A stretch of 64,000 nt of DNA. It comes from Vitis vinifera. Taxonomy: Eukaryota > Streptophyta > Magnoliopsida > Vitales > Vitaceae. This document shows positions 29,412 through 40,138 of the stretch, in pieces; position 1 is the first letter of the stretch; each line of letters begins with the position of its first letter. Under the pieces are notes generated by a model. The model was not told the DNA's origin. It searched no databases and saw only the letters and a program-made list of their open reading frames with translations. The stretch covers positions 22,853,501 through 22,917,500 of the forward strand of contig NC_081812.1 in NCBI RefSeq assembly GCF_030704535.1, given 5' to 3'. Both the position numbers and the translations under genes were made by a program.

Positions 29412-31880
29412 AATGTATGACAGCAACTCCCACATAAGATCAGATCACACCCCTTAGACATGTAGGAAAAAAAAATTATTTCCCATTCTTTCCTCTTCCT
29501 CTTTCTATGGTGGGCTGATTGATTTCGTTTGGGAGAAGTTTGGTGGAAAAGATTAACAAAAATACAAACAGACCATAACGCACCCTAACATGCGCCTAAA
29601 AAGCATCATATCCCATCTTCCTCACCGTTCACTTACAGTGAAGTGATAGGAGCTTTTGTCATCCGCACGAGCTCATACCATAGATTCAAAGGAGAGTTAG
29701 GTGGTGTTTTTTTTTTTACTTAATTCTAAATAAAACTTTAATGATTAATAGTATTAAATATTAGGTTGTTTGTTTTTGTAGAATTTTATTTCTATTAAGT
29801 ATTAAAAAGTAAAAAAACCAATATGTTATTTTTTCTATTTAAAAAAAACTATATATTTTGACTTTTTCTATTTAGTAAAAAATTTATAATAAGTCATGAA
29901 AAAAAGTAAAAAAACAAACAACCTAAATTCTAAAACTAAATTGCTTTCAACAAAAAGCCAAAAAAACAAACACCACATTATATTCTTTTGACTCGTACAT
30001 CACAGCCTCCCATCCAATGAATTTGTCATTTAGTAAAAAAGTTTGAGGCAGTTGGATTTTTTCTTGTTGTCATCGTTTCAAGCACGTGGCTGCAAAACCT
30101 GTATCATGTTACCTCTTTTTTGAGTGTTTCACGCCAAGATTAATTTAAAAATTGTAAAAAAAAAAAAAAAAGCTTGTTACAAATTAACTTGTAGTGTTGA
30201 AATTGGCAACTGTTAGCCTCATATGCTTGGCCGAATTTTTTCGCTTTATTTCAAGAAATAATCATCCATTGATTCAAGTTTCAACTCATCCTTTGTAAAT
30301 CAACTACAATCGTACTCCATTTAATGGAATTTGGTACAAGTCTCTTTGTACCTTCCATTAAAAGCAACTTTTCAATCAATCTGAGGTGTCTTCTATTAAA
30401 AGGGACTTCGTAAGTGAAAAGAGACTTCACAACAAAAGAAAAAACTTCATTAAATTTCCTGCAAGTTTGATAGAAGACTGTACCAATAATATTTTTATTT
30501 TAATAAATATTTTATTTGTATTATTTTCCTATTTATTTTGCTAATTTTGTAGGACCAATTTACGAAATTTGTGCGTACACATATCATTGTGTCACGCAAT
30601 AAAACCGGGATATAAGAGTCATGTCATAGGCATCTACCTCACATTTCTTAATTTGAACTAAATTATTGAACAATATAAGAACTTATGATTGATGATGATT
30701 GCCGGTCTTATAATTCAAACCCTGACCATAATATTCCTTGGGCTTTCTTATCCAAGCCTGGTTGCCAAAATATGTAATAGGTTATTATCTAATCAAGTGA
30801 ATTTCTTTAAGGCCATACCACTATGAGTAATCAAGCTCCCAATTTTCAAATCACGTCTCTCTAACAATACCTGTGGAACGATCAAATTGTTGGCTGTATG
30901 TGACGTGTTGATTTATGATTTATCGCGGAGTAGTACGCTTGGCAACACCCTATTACTTGCCCAAAGTTCAAGTTTTGCTCAATTTGATTGCTTATTAATA
31001 TTGAGAATGATGAGATAATGCCGTTGTGTGAAAAGCTCCAATATGTAAAGTTAAGTGAAGTGGCCTTAAGTCTTAAATTCATGATGGCATGGAGACTATC
31101 GCAACTTAGAAACTTAGCAAACACCTCTACTCCAAACCCCATCCCTACCCACTTTTCCCTTCAAAATAGATTACGGCAACTCAAATATTTTTTTTTGATG
31201 CATGAACCATGAAAAAAATCCATACACTTCCAAGAATGTGTGGCAGATTAATTCAGAGCGAGTCGAGTTGTGACTAGTGTCGAATTTGGCAACATGAAAG
31301 AAATGGGGAGGTCACTAGCTTGCCGTATTTGTTACAAGGAGACCAAAAATGGAAAAAAACCCTAACTTGTATAAGCAAATATGTTCATCTCTATGACATC
31401 ATAAGCATGCGTTTGGATAATTTGATATGATTTGTATATATGGTGATGGATAGATACCAAATTTTATGTGACCTATTGGCCACCCATGATGTAGGATGAT
31501 CATTTGAGAAAAACGTAGGAATAGCAATAATGAAGATGATGAGGGCAAAATTTTGTGCAGTTACGTATACAATTTGCAAAAATGCATGGCCACCCTTAAT
31601 ATTTATCTTGTTTGCATGAAAATCAATGAATGTTAATAAGTTCTTCTCATTGTAAGTTGTAAAATTTATGTACTTGAATTTATTCAAAATGTGTATATGC
31701 AGAATATGCCATGGAGTATAGATGGTTATCAATGAATTAATAGTGAATATAAGGTGATGCATGTATGCACGAAAGTTAGCCATGGTGTCCAGGAGGTCTT
31801 GCGTATCCAAAATGATTAATTCCCCATCCAAACCTCAGGAGCCATGGTGTCATGGACAGTGGACCCAGCACCACCTGATC
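29412..31880. other. Intergenic DNA between PPR and polygalacturonase genes
   Basis: AT-rich non-coding DNA with homopolymer tracts, for example poly-A near 30156-30171. No gene, RNA or transposon end was recognised. The short reading frames at 30882-31212 and 31391-31831 have no domain character. Confidence 0.45.
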
Positions 31881-31886
31881 GTTCTC

Positions 31887-31894
31887 TATAAATA
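31887..31894 (+). promoter_or_regulatory. TATA box of the polygalacturonase gene
   Basis: TATAAATA lies 98 bp upstream of the polygalacturonase start codon. Transcription would begin near 31920, giving a leader of about 70 nt. Confidence 0.65.
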
Positions 31895-31992
31895 CACATC
31901 CTCCTCACTTCATATCTCCACCTCCATTCCAATCATAGCTTCCATATATACTTTTCCGAATATTATCTCTCTCCTTTAGTAAAGAAGAAGCA

Positions 31993-34436
31993 ATGTCTCT
32001 ACAAAGGCGCTTCGTTCCATGTCTCATTGTCTTTCTCCTTTCTTTCCCATGTTACTTCAGTTTGCAAGCGAGCCCACCTTATGATTATCTTGGTGAGGCA
32101 TCTGGCTATGATTCTCAGGCGAATCATTTGCATTTCAGCACCATTCAAAGCCGTGAGACTGAGAACTGGCCATGGCGCAAATTTGGAAGTAAAACGGGGA
32201 AATCTTTGGCTTCAGTTAAAATGGTTAACGTGAATTATTATGGAGCTAAAGGTGATGGAAGTGATGCCACAGAGGTATACATTCATATATCTAGAGACTT
32301 AAATATGTACTGTTTTGATTGAATACTAATTTATTAACCTTATAAGAATGTCCTCATTTGCATCAACTTGCCATTATGATTTGATCTCAGCTTGCATTTT
32401 GACATTGGCAATAAGTCTTGAATTCATGTATTTTTTAAAAATATTAATAAATTAATTACAGCATGAAGTATTGTATCATTGATTTAAATGAAAATGACGG
32501 CTACATTTGCATTGTTGATCAAGAATTTCGAGGCCAAGAACTATTTTATTGAACCTTACATCCTACAAACAAATATATGAGAAGTCATAAGTACAAATGC
32601 TGGGTCTTTCAGGCATTCAAGAAAGCTTGGAAGGCAGCTTGTTCATCTCCAGGATCTGTCCTAGTGGTGCCCAAAAACAAGAACTATCTTCTTAAGCCAA
32701 TTACATTTCAAGGTCCTTGTAAATCCAGTATTACAGTGCAGGTGAGATTCCATGACAGGAGTCATTTTCTTCAGAGATTCAAGCAGCTGTTTCTAATTCA
32801 TGTATATTGTATAAAGTGACTAATGATATTTTTGAGAAAAAAAAAAAAAAAAACCAGATATATGGAACTGTCCAGGCATCTACTGATCGATCCGCCTACA
32901 GTAACGATATGACCCACTGGCTTATCTTTGAAAATGTCCAAAATTTAGCGGTTCAAGGTGGTGGCACCATCAATGGAAATGGGAAGACGTGGTGGGAAAA
33001 CTCTTGCAAAGTGAACTATGATCTTGTAATTATGCCAGTCAAAACTTTTTTTTTTCCGGTTATCTTTTGTCTGATACCTCTTGCTGTAATGATCAGTGGC
33101 TGATTTTTATTTTATTTTATTCCCTTATTGATTTTTGCAGCCTTGCAAGGGTGCACCAACGGTATGTTGATATATATCACCTCATATGAGTGCAATCGTC
33201 TTCTATGATGTTGTACGGAAAAGGAAGATATATAATTTCTTGTTTGGAAATATGTTTTAATTTTGGCAGGCCTTAACCTTCTATAACTGCAAGAACTTGG
33301 CAGTGAAGAACCTCAAGATCCAAAATGCCCAGCAAATGCATGTTTCTTTTGAAAAATGCGTGGGTGTTCAAGCTTCGGGTCTCACCATAACTGCACCGGG
33401 GAACAGTCCCAACACTGATGGAATCCATGTGAGTTACACCAAAATTATCCAGATTTCAAGCTCGGTTATTGGAACAGGTATCCTCAAAATTTGCCTAAAA
33501 ACAAAACTCCAAATATTTTTTTAAAAGATAACTATGCTGAATTAATGAAAAATTTTGTTTGATTTGTTGAAGGTGATGACTGTATTTCAATTGTGAGTGG
33601 ATCCCAGAAGGTGCAAGTCAATGGTATCACCTGTGGACCAGGCCATGGAATCAGGTAATTAGTCCAAGAACCCCAACATTAATATTGCTAAATTAATCTT
33701 AATTTCCATGACTCGTTAATAAACACTAACATCTATGTATTTCTTTTGAATTTTGTCTTTGTTCCATGGCCAACTCCTCAGCATTGGAAGCTTAGGATCT
33801 GGAGATTCAGAGGCTCATGTTTCGGATGTTACAGTGAACGGCGCAACGCTTTCGGGAACCACAAATGGAGTTAGAATCAAGACATGGCAGGTAAGAAGAA
33901 ACATGCATTCATGTGTTTGAAAGAATATTAGGTTAAACATTATATTTGCACTCATATGAACAGATTCATTATGTAATAACTTAAGCTTTTGGGTTGGTTA
34001 TTAACGGAAGAATTTTGCTGCAGGGAGGGTCTGGAAGCGCAAGCAACATCAAATTTCAGAACATTGTAATGCATAACGTGGAGAACCCTATAATAATAGA
34101 CCAAAAGTACTGTGACCAAAGCAAACCATGCAAGTCACAGGTATGAAAAACCCGATATCATAGACCCTCAAATTCATGGTTTCCTATATCCGAATCATCA
34201 ACTTGGTTTTATCTCAGAGCTCGGCTGTTCAAGTGCAAAATGTGTTGTACCAGAACATAAAAGGAACAAGTTCTTCGAAGGAGGCTATATCGCTTGATTG
34301 CAGTGCGAAGTTTCCATGTCAAGGGATTCTGCTGCGAGACATTGATATAAAAGTTGGAGGAGGAAAGGCAGCCAAAGCTGTATGCAGCAATGCCAGAGTG
34401 ACTGTAATGGGGGATGTGTCTCCAAATTGCGCCTGA
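31993..34436 (+). CDS. Polygalacturonase (GH28 pectinase)
   Basis: Secreted enzyme that hydrolyses homogalacturonan in the cell wall. Exons: 31993-32274, 32613-32741, 32858-33025, 33141-33161, 33270-33477, 33573-33654, 33782-33890, 34024-34140, 34218-34436. All are in frame and give 444 aa. An N-terminal hydrophobic stretch ([20 protein letters not shown]) is a signal peptide. The four GH28 motifs are present: NTDG, GDDC, CGPGHGISIG and RIKTWQG; they supply the catalytic aspartates, the histidine and the substrate-binding Arg-Lys. Exon 4 is only 21 nt and encodes PCKGAPT, which restores the conserved block before ALTFYNC. The early motif [13 protein letters not shown] has Ala where Asp is usual. 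The overall type resembles the QRT2/ADPG group (cell separation, abscission), an inference from memory. Confidence 0.94.
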
Positions 34437-34636
34437 GAAATGCATGGAAGCTAGGATTATTGGTTCTGAATCCTCTGATCACACACTTACATATATATAT
34501 TTTTGTATATATGTATACAGTACTGAAAAATAATTATGAGTTTGTCATATTTGTTTATCAAAGAATAAGGTCGAATAATACTAGAATGTAGCCAACACAA
34601 TAATACTAATCTGATCATCTCTTATTGTTTATCATC

Positions 34637-34642
34637 AATAAA
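34637..34642 (+). terminator. Candidate poly(A) signal, polygalacturonase gene
   Basis: AATAAA lies 200 bp after the polygalacturonase stop codon, within a T-rich context typical of plant 3'-ends. Confidence 0.45.
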
Positions 34643-34699
34643 ATGACCATTATTTGTTGTTTTTACATCTTAGCATTTACTTTTTTTTTTTTTGAAATT

Positions 34700-35390
34700 T
34701 GATATATATATATATATTGATTTTTCTTCTCGATAAAACATGTAAATAGTATTTATTTATGAATAATGGATGTAGTTGGACTCAAAATAAAAAAAAAAGG
34801 GACAATTGTGTTTTGGACCTAGTTGGACCCAAAAATTAAGATTTGACCTATAAAAGTTGCATAATTGATGGGGAGGATATAAAATATGAAAAGACCAATA
34901 TACCCTTCAAAACTATTTTTTACCATAATGTTTGAAAAACTTTTTGATCTTAATTTTTTTTAATAATTATTCTGAAAATTTATTATTTTTAGAAAACTAA
35001 TTTTAAAAAAAAAAATATTATAAAAATATATCATTTAAAAAAAATAAATTTGACATATTTTTAATTATTTTTTATGTACAGAATTTTAAAAATATATATT
35101 TTCCAAGATGTTTGATTTTTAAATAATAATGATTCATTTTTATTTTTTTTGGAAAATAGTGTTTTTTTTTTTCAAATCACTAAATTATATTAAATTTTAT
35201 TGAGGTTTGCAAAATGAATAAAATTTAAATTAATCTTTTTTTACTTTTTTTTTTTTCATAGTCAATAAATGTCATTTTTGGAAAGATAAAAAATTCATAT
35301 CATTTTTTTCAATTTTCACACTTCTTTTTAAGTCTTGGGCTTAAATAGTGAACTTATATGAAATTAGGTTCAAAACACAATTGTCCCTAA
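34700..35390. other. AT-rich intergenic DNA with flanking short inverted phrases
   Basis: No gene is seen. A phrase near 34797-34835 (GGGACAATTGTGTTTTGGACC) recurs as its approximate complement near 35368-35393 (GGTTCAAAACACAATTGTCCC). The 34797-35393 segment may therefore be a small non-autonomous element with terminal inverted repeats of about 20 bp, internally AT-rich and non-coding. Confidence 0.5.
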
Positions 35391-35411
35391 AAAAGATGCT
35401 TGCAATAAGAA

Positions 35412-35720
35412 ATGGGCCCAAATCCATAGTTTCATCAAAACTAGCCTACTTTTGGGCAGGCCCAGCCCAACAAAAGAGGCAAATTTGGGCTTTTTCTGGG
35501 CCTGTTTAGTTAGAGCAGCATTCCCTTAATTTTGCAACAAGATTATCAGAAAATTCTCTTGTAAAATTGGAACATGAAAATTTTCTCCGTTTTCAAGAAA
35601 CCCTAAACAAAAACAAAAATTTGGCAGGCTATAAAGCAAAAGCAAGATCTGGGAACACGAAAGTGGCAAAAAGGGCTCTTCTTCGACTTTGAGATCTTGA
35701 TTTGATCCATACACAGAGTT
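35412..35720 (+). promoter_or_regulatory. Orphan promoter-like segment (site II motifs plus telo-box)
   Basis: TGGGCC/GGCCCA/AGCCCA/TGGGCT elements cluster at about 35413-35503, followed by a telo-box-like AAACCCTAA near 35600 and a purine-rich leader-like stretch. Site II plus telo-box is a typical signature of plant housekeeping or translation gene promoters, but no coding region follows before the LOG gene at 36930. It may be an orphan promoter, an unseen non-coding RNA promoter, or a relic of a lost gene. Confidence 0.3.
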
Positions 35721-36929
35721 CTGTATGTTGTAACATCACTTCTAGAAGACTCTAGTATATCTCCTATTAAAGAGTTGACATCAACACATTACCTATGGAG
35801 TAAACACATCAAGAACTTTCTGGGCTACATAGTGGGTCGAGCCCACTACTCATAGGCGTGTCTCCAGAGTATGTTAGGGCCCCACTAAATGCATACTTGC
35901 ATGGATGCCTTTATCTCTAATTATTTCAAATGGGTGTAAAAGGAAAAATTAATGAGAATCTATCTAGATATTTGTCTCTGTGAAACAATCCGGAGACAAT
36001 ACGGATTAGATTAAATGGGAAATAGAGGTATGTAATAGTAGATAGAGATCTATCTTGATTCTATATTTTAATGACATTCAGTAGTAATGTTCTCTTAAAA
36101 CTTTCCAAAGTTGTCACTTGTACGTTTTCTGATTTTACCAGGATCATAATGATAAATGTAAGCAAATTAACCCTAAAGTCTTGAGCAAGTACATATATAG
36201 AGGACTGAAAATCAATTTGGAAACAATAGGAATAATATGGAGGGAGAAAACGGAGCTTTGGCATCACTCCATCAAAATGGTAGCTCACCCTCCACATTGA
36301 TCTTCAGTGTACACACCCCATCAGACCGGTATACCTGAATAATCCTTATCTTTTGCAGCAAAATTGTTTCAATTATTGTTCTTTTTTTTTTTTTTTGGTT
36401 TGATTTGAACATCACTTCTCTAAGTGCATCAGATAATGGGGGGTTTGTGAGGATCACATCAGAGTGCTAACGATGGTGTGGGGGACCATAGGGAGAAGTT
36501 GATAGCTTAGGGTTCAAAAGGGACTTGGTGTTCTAGGTTTTAAGAATAGTGGAGGTGGTCCACTGCCTTTACATTGATGGGGGATGAGGCCCATTAAGTG
36601 TATGAAATAGAGAGAGGGCAATACAATGATAAAAGCAAAGTAATGCCCAGATGGAGCACAAAAGGAAAGACAGTATTAGGAATGGGTTACTCCTGAAATT
36701 CAGTGAAGGAAATCTTCACCAAAATATTTAGTAGAGAGAGAGATGCCAACCCAATGAGGACAAAGGGAGATAGAGCCATAGAGTCACTGTTTGGGCTCTT
36801 CTCCAACAAGGGTATACAAAAAAAAACCCTGTTCTTTTGCTTCCAATACTCTTTTTCTATGCATTTATTTTATATATTCTGTGGGCATCACAGTCCTTGT
36901 TTTTTTTTTTTCTTAATCTTCTCAGTGTA
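35721..36929. other. Intergenic DNA upstream of the LOG gene
   Basis: No gene recognised. The last several hundred bases presumably contain the LOG promoter. A TATATA-type sequence near 36869-36876, about 60 bp before the ATG, is a possible TATA box but is not distinctive. Confidence 0.35.
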
Positions 36930-38244
36930 ATGGAAGGAAAAGTAGAGAGGGCTTCAAGTGAAAAGAGATGGACTTTTAAGAGGATTTGTGTCTTCTGTGG
37001 AAGTAAGCCTGGATCTAAATCCATATTCAGTGATGCAACTGTGGCGCTTGGTAAACAACTGGTAATTAATCATCACCCAAAAAAAAAAAAAAAACCCTCA
37101 TATGTACCAAAGAAATTCAAGCTTTTGCTATCTATTATTAGTACTATATATTCCTTGTGATTTCATCAGGTTGAAAGGAACATTGATCTGGTTTATGGTG
37201 GAGGAAGTAAAGGCCTAATGGGCTTGATCTCCAAAACTGTTTTGGACGGTGGTCGCCATGTTCTTGGGTATACTATATATTCTCTCTATATCAATGGTCT
37301 GCTATCTATATATATATATATATGACAGAGAGAGAGAGAGAGAGAGCCTTTGTTTTTCTTTTATTCACCTTGTTTTAAATGTGCAGAATAATTCCTAAAG
37401 CCCTCATGCCATATGAGGTAATGCCTTTCTTTCGAGTCCTTTTGTGCGACATTTTATACATATTCAATGGATGGGATTATAGTTGCAAAACCGACCTCCA
37501 CAGATAACAGGAAAAACCATTGGAGACATAAAGATTGTTTCGAGCATGCATGAAAGGAAGTCAGAGATGGCGAAACGAGCCGATGCTTTCATTGCCCTTC
37601 CTGGTATCTTCCAAACCAAACAAATTAATAATCATTTTTGCCATATCTCCATCACTTGAAAGTATGCTAATTAATCTTTACACTTGTATACAAATTTGTA
37701 CTTTTTCTTAGGTGGTTATGGAACCATGGAAGAACTATTGGAAATGGTAACTTGGAGTCAGCTAGGAATCCATGGAAAACCAGTAAGATGAATGTATAGA
37801 TGTATCTTGTATTGATTTCCCATTACTCTTCTATGGAGTCCTCTAAATTTGGAACCTGGGGTTTCATATTTTTTACAGGTGGGGCTATTGAATGTGGACG
37901 GATACTTCAACAGTTTGATTGAGCTATTCGATAAAGGAGTGGAAGAAGGTTTCATAGTGGATTCTGAAAGGCATATTATAGTGTCAGCAGACACGGCAGA
38001 AGAACTAATGAAGAAGATGGAGGTAAATGAAATGATCATACTTTTCTTAAAACACTGAATCCCTGGACCTTTTCTCATTCAGGGACTAAACAAAAGTTTT
38101 CAAGGAAAAGTGGGGTTGATTTTAAGCTGTTTTTGGGCTGCAAATTTGCAGGAGTATGCACCAGTCCATGATGCAGTTACATCAAGACGAAGCTGGGAAG
38201 AGGAGCAGTCATCTGGAATTATTACATATGGGCGAGCTCAGTGA
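36930..38244 (+). CDS. LOG: Cytokinin riboside 5'-monophosphate phosphoribohydrolase (LOG family)
   Basis: Releases active cytokinin free bases from their nucleotides in one step. Exons: 36930-37061, 37170-37267, 37387-37417, 37504-37603, 37712-37782, 37879-38022, 38152-38244. All are in frame with GT-AG introns and give 222 aa, the normal LOG size. Family motifs: [12 protein letters not shown] near the N-terminus, [33 protein letters not shown] (Arg and Glu of the active site), and [12 protein letters not shown], the defining nucleotide-binding/catalytic signature. The enzyme is cytosolic in known members. One oddity is Lys in GGGSKGLMG, where Val or Ile is commoner. The specific LOG paralogue cannot be named from sequence alone. 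Confidence 0.95.
37305..37347. repeat. TA/GA compound microsatellite in LOG intron 2
   Basis: A (TA)n run followed within a few bases by a (GA)n run lies in the 119-bp intron between LOG exons 2 and 3. It is likely to be length-polymorphic between individuals. Confidence 0.8.
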
Positions 38245-40138
38245 CTTCAGAATATCTCATATTACCATGCAATTTTGATATATGAAGACTCATGATGCTG
38301 TTTTGTCCATTTTCAACTGCCTTTTAGAATAAGTTTTTTGTTCTCCAAAATAACCAAAAAGCAGAACATGGTTTCATTCTCAAAAATGTAAAATCTCATA
38401 TGCAACATTGGGGGTGACCTTCATAAATTTGGTTTAGCCCTTTTGGGCTGGTGGGTGCGTGGGTGCGGGAGCAAATTGACTTGTCCACTTTGGTGTAGGG
38501 GCATTTTGCCATTTTCTTTCTTAATGAGTGGATGGAAGATCACAGAGCTTTGGACACGTTCATATTTTGGTTTTAGCGACGACTTTGACCCGTTGATTTC
38601 CACGTTGCGATGGTAGAGAAATTTAGAAATGCCCTTAATAAACTCTAATATTTTTTATTTGAGACATTTGTTTTTTCTTTTTAAAGTTTAGTTATTTAAA
38701 TATAACGTTTTATTTAAAATTTGAAATTGAATCATACTTATTACCTTTTGTTTCCTTGGAAAATCTGGGAGAAAGAATAATAAATAAATTCAAAATTATT
38801 TTATTATTTTTACATCTTTTTAAAAACTCATTTTATTTAATTTTTTTTTATATCTATATAAAAATTAAATAATATGAAATTACATATAATTTTAATTATA
38901 TTTTATTTTCTTTTATTTTTTTAATGTAAACCAAATATGGTAAAGATTAGTTTACCTTATTTTTGAGATACATATTTTGAGACATTTAACTTAAATTGGA
39001 ATTTAATAACAAATTATGTTGAGAAATATTTTAAGTAATGGGTTATAAATTTGCTGAAATTTTTTGTTTTAAAAAATTATATACTTATCAAATTTTAATA
39101 TTTTTATCTTCCATATATGAATAAGGAAACCATTAGATTAGAAACATAAAGAAGCTAAATATAAATTTAAAAACTCACATGTTAATTAAAATTTTGAAAA
39201 GAGATATCATGAAGTTTTTTCTATATTTTATATTAAAAAATTATCAATGTTCTGAAAATCAGTCAATTGATCTTACTGTTGACAATCTCTCCAGTTCAGT
39301 CTGGACAAATGTTGGACCATCGTTGATCAACTTCAAGAGTAAGTGAAATATTAAGCACTTTTTTCAATCTAAAAAGATATTTTAAAAGTGTTTTTTTTAC
39401 TATTTTATATAATAAAAAGTGAATAAATTCTAAATTCTTAAATTTTTTAAAAAAACTTTCCAAAGTACTTCTAACCTTCTCTAATTATATGCGCAAAGTC
39501 ATACGCAAATTGTTGTTAAGTCTCTTTAACTTGGAGGGAAAAAAATATAACCCGGGGACAAACCATACAAAATTGAGCCAAACCATTCGATATCATAATC
39601 AAACCTAACAAACCTCTTTTGCCTTTTAACCAAATGTTCCCTCGTGAAAATGCTTCTCAGACCATGCTATTATTAAATGGGTCTGGTATATTAATTCAAA
39701 AGAATATGAAAACGTGACAAGCCTGTAGTATACAAGCACCTTCATCACAGTGATGGAATATAAGTAAAATTCAGTGAAAACAAATATTTCTATTACAAAT
39801 CAAATCCGGTCTTCTTAGAGGAAGCAAAGCTGGAAATCCTCACCCCCATGAAGCCGGGAATCAATCAATACTACAGGGTGAAGAAGAAAAATGAAAGAAG
39901 AAAAGAATTGAATATGAAGAAGTAATCAATTCAACCGATCTCAGCCACAATGATGATTGTTGTTCCTGAATGAACAACACAGAACAATCTCAATCACAAA
40001 ACTGGAATGCCGCTCCTGCAAAGCCCCAAGCAGGGGGTATGCAGGTTATGGGAAACAGTGGCCGTGAAATTTTAGAGCCTGGTATCAACTGAAATACTTG
40101 AGCTCAAGGAGATGTGTGGTTTTCATACTTCTGCTGGA
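38245..40138. other. Intergenic DNA between convergent LOG and EFR3-like genes
   Basis: The LOG and EFR3-like genes converge here, so both 3'-UTRs lie in this stretch. The middle (about 38640-39480) is very AT-rich. No additional gene was recognised. Confidence 0.5.
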
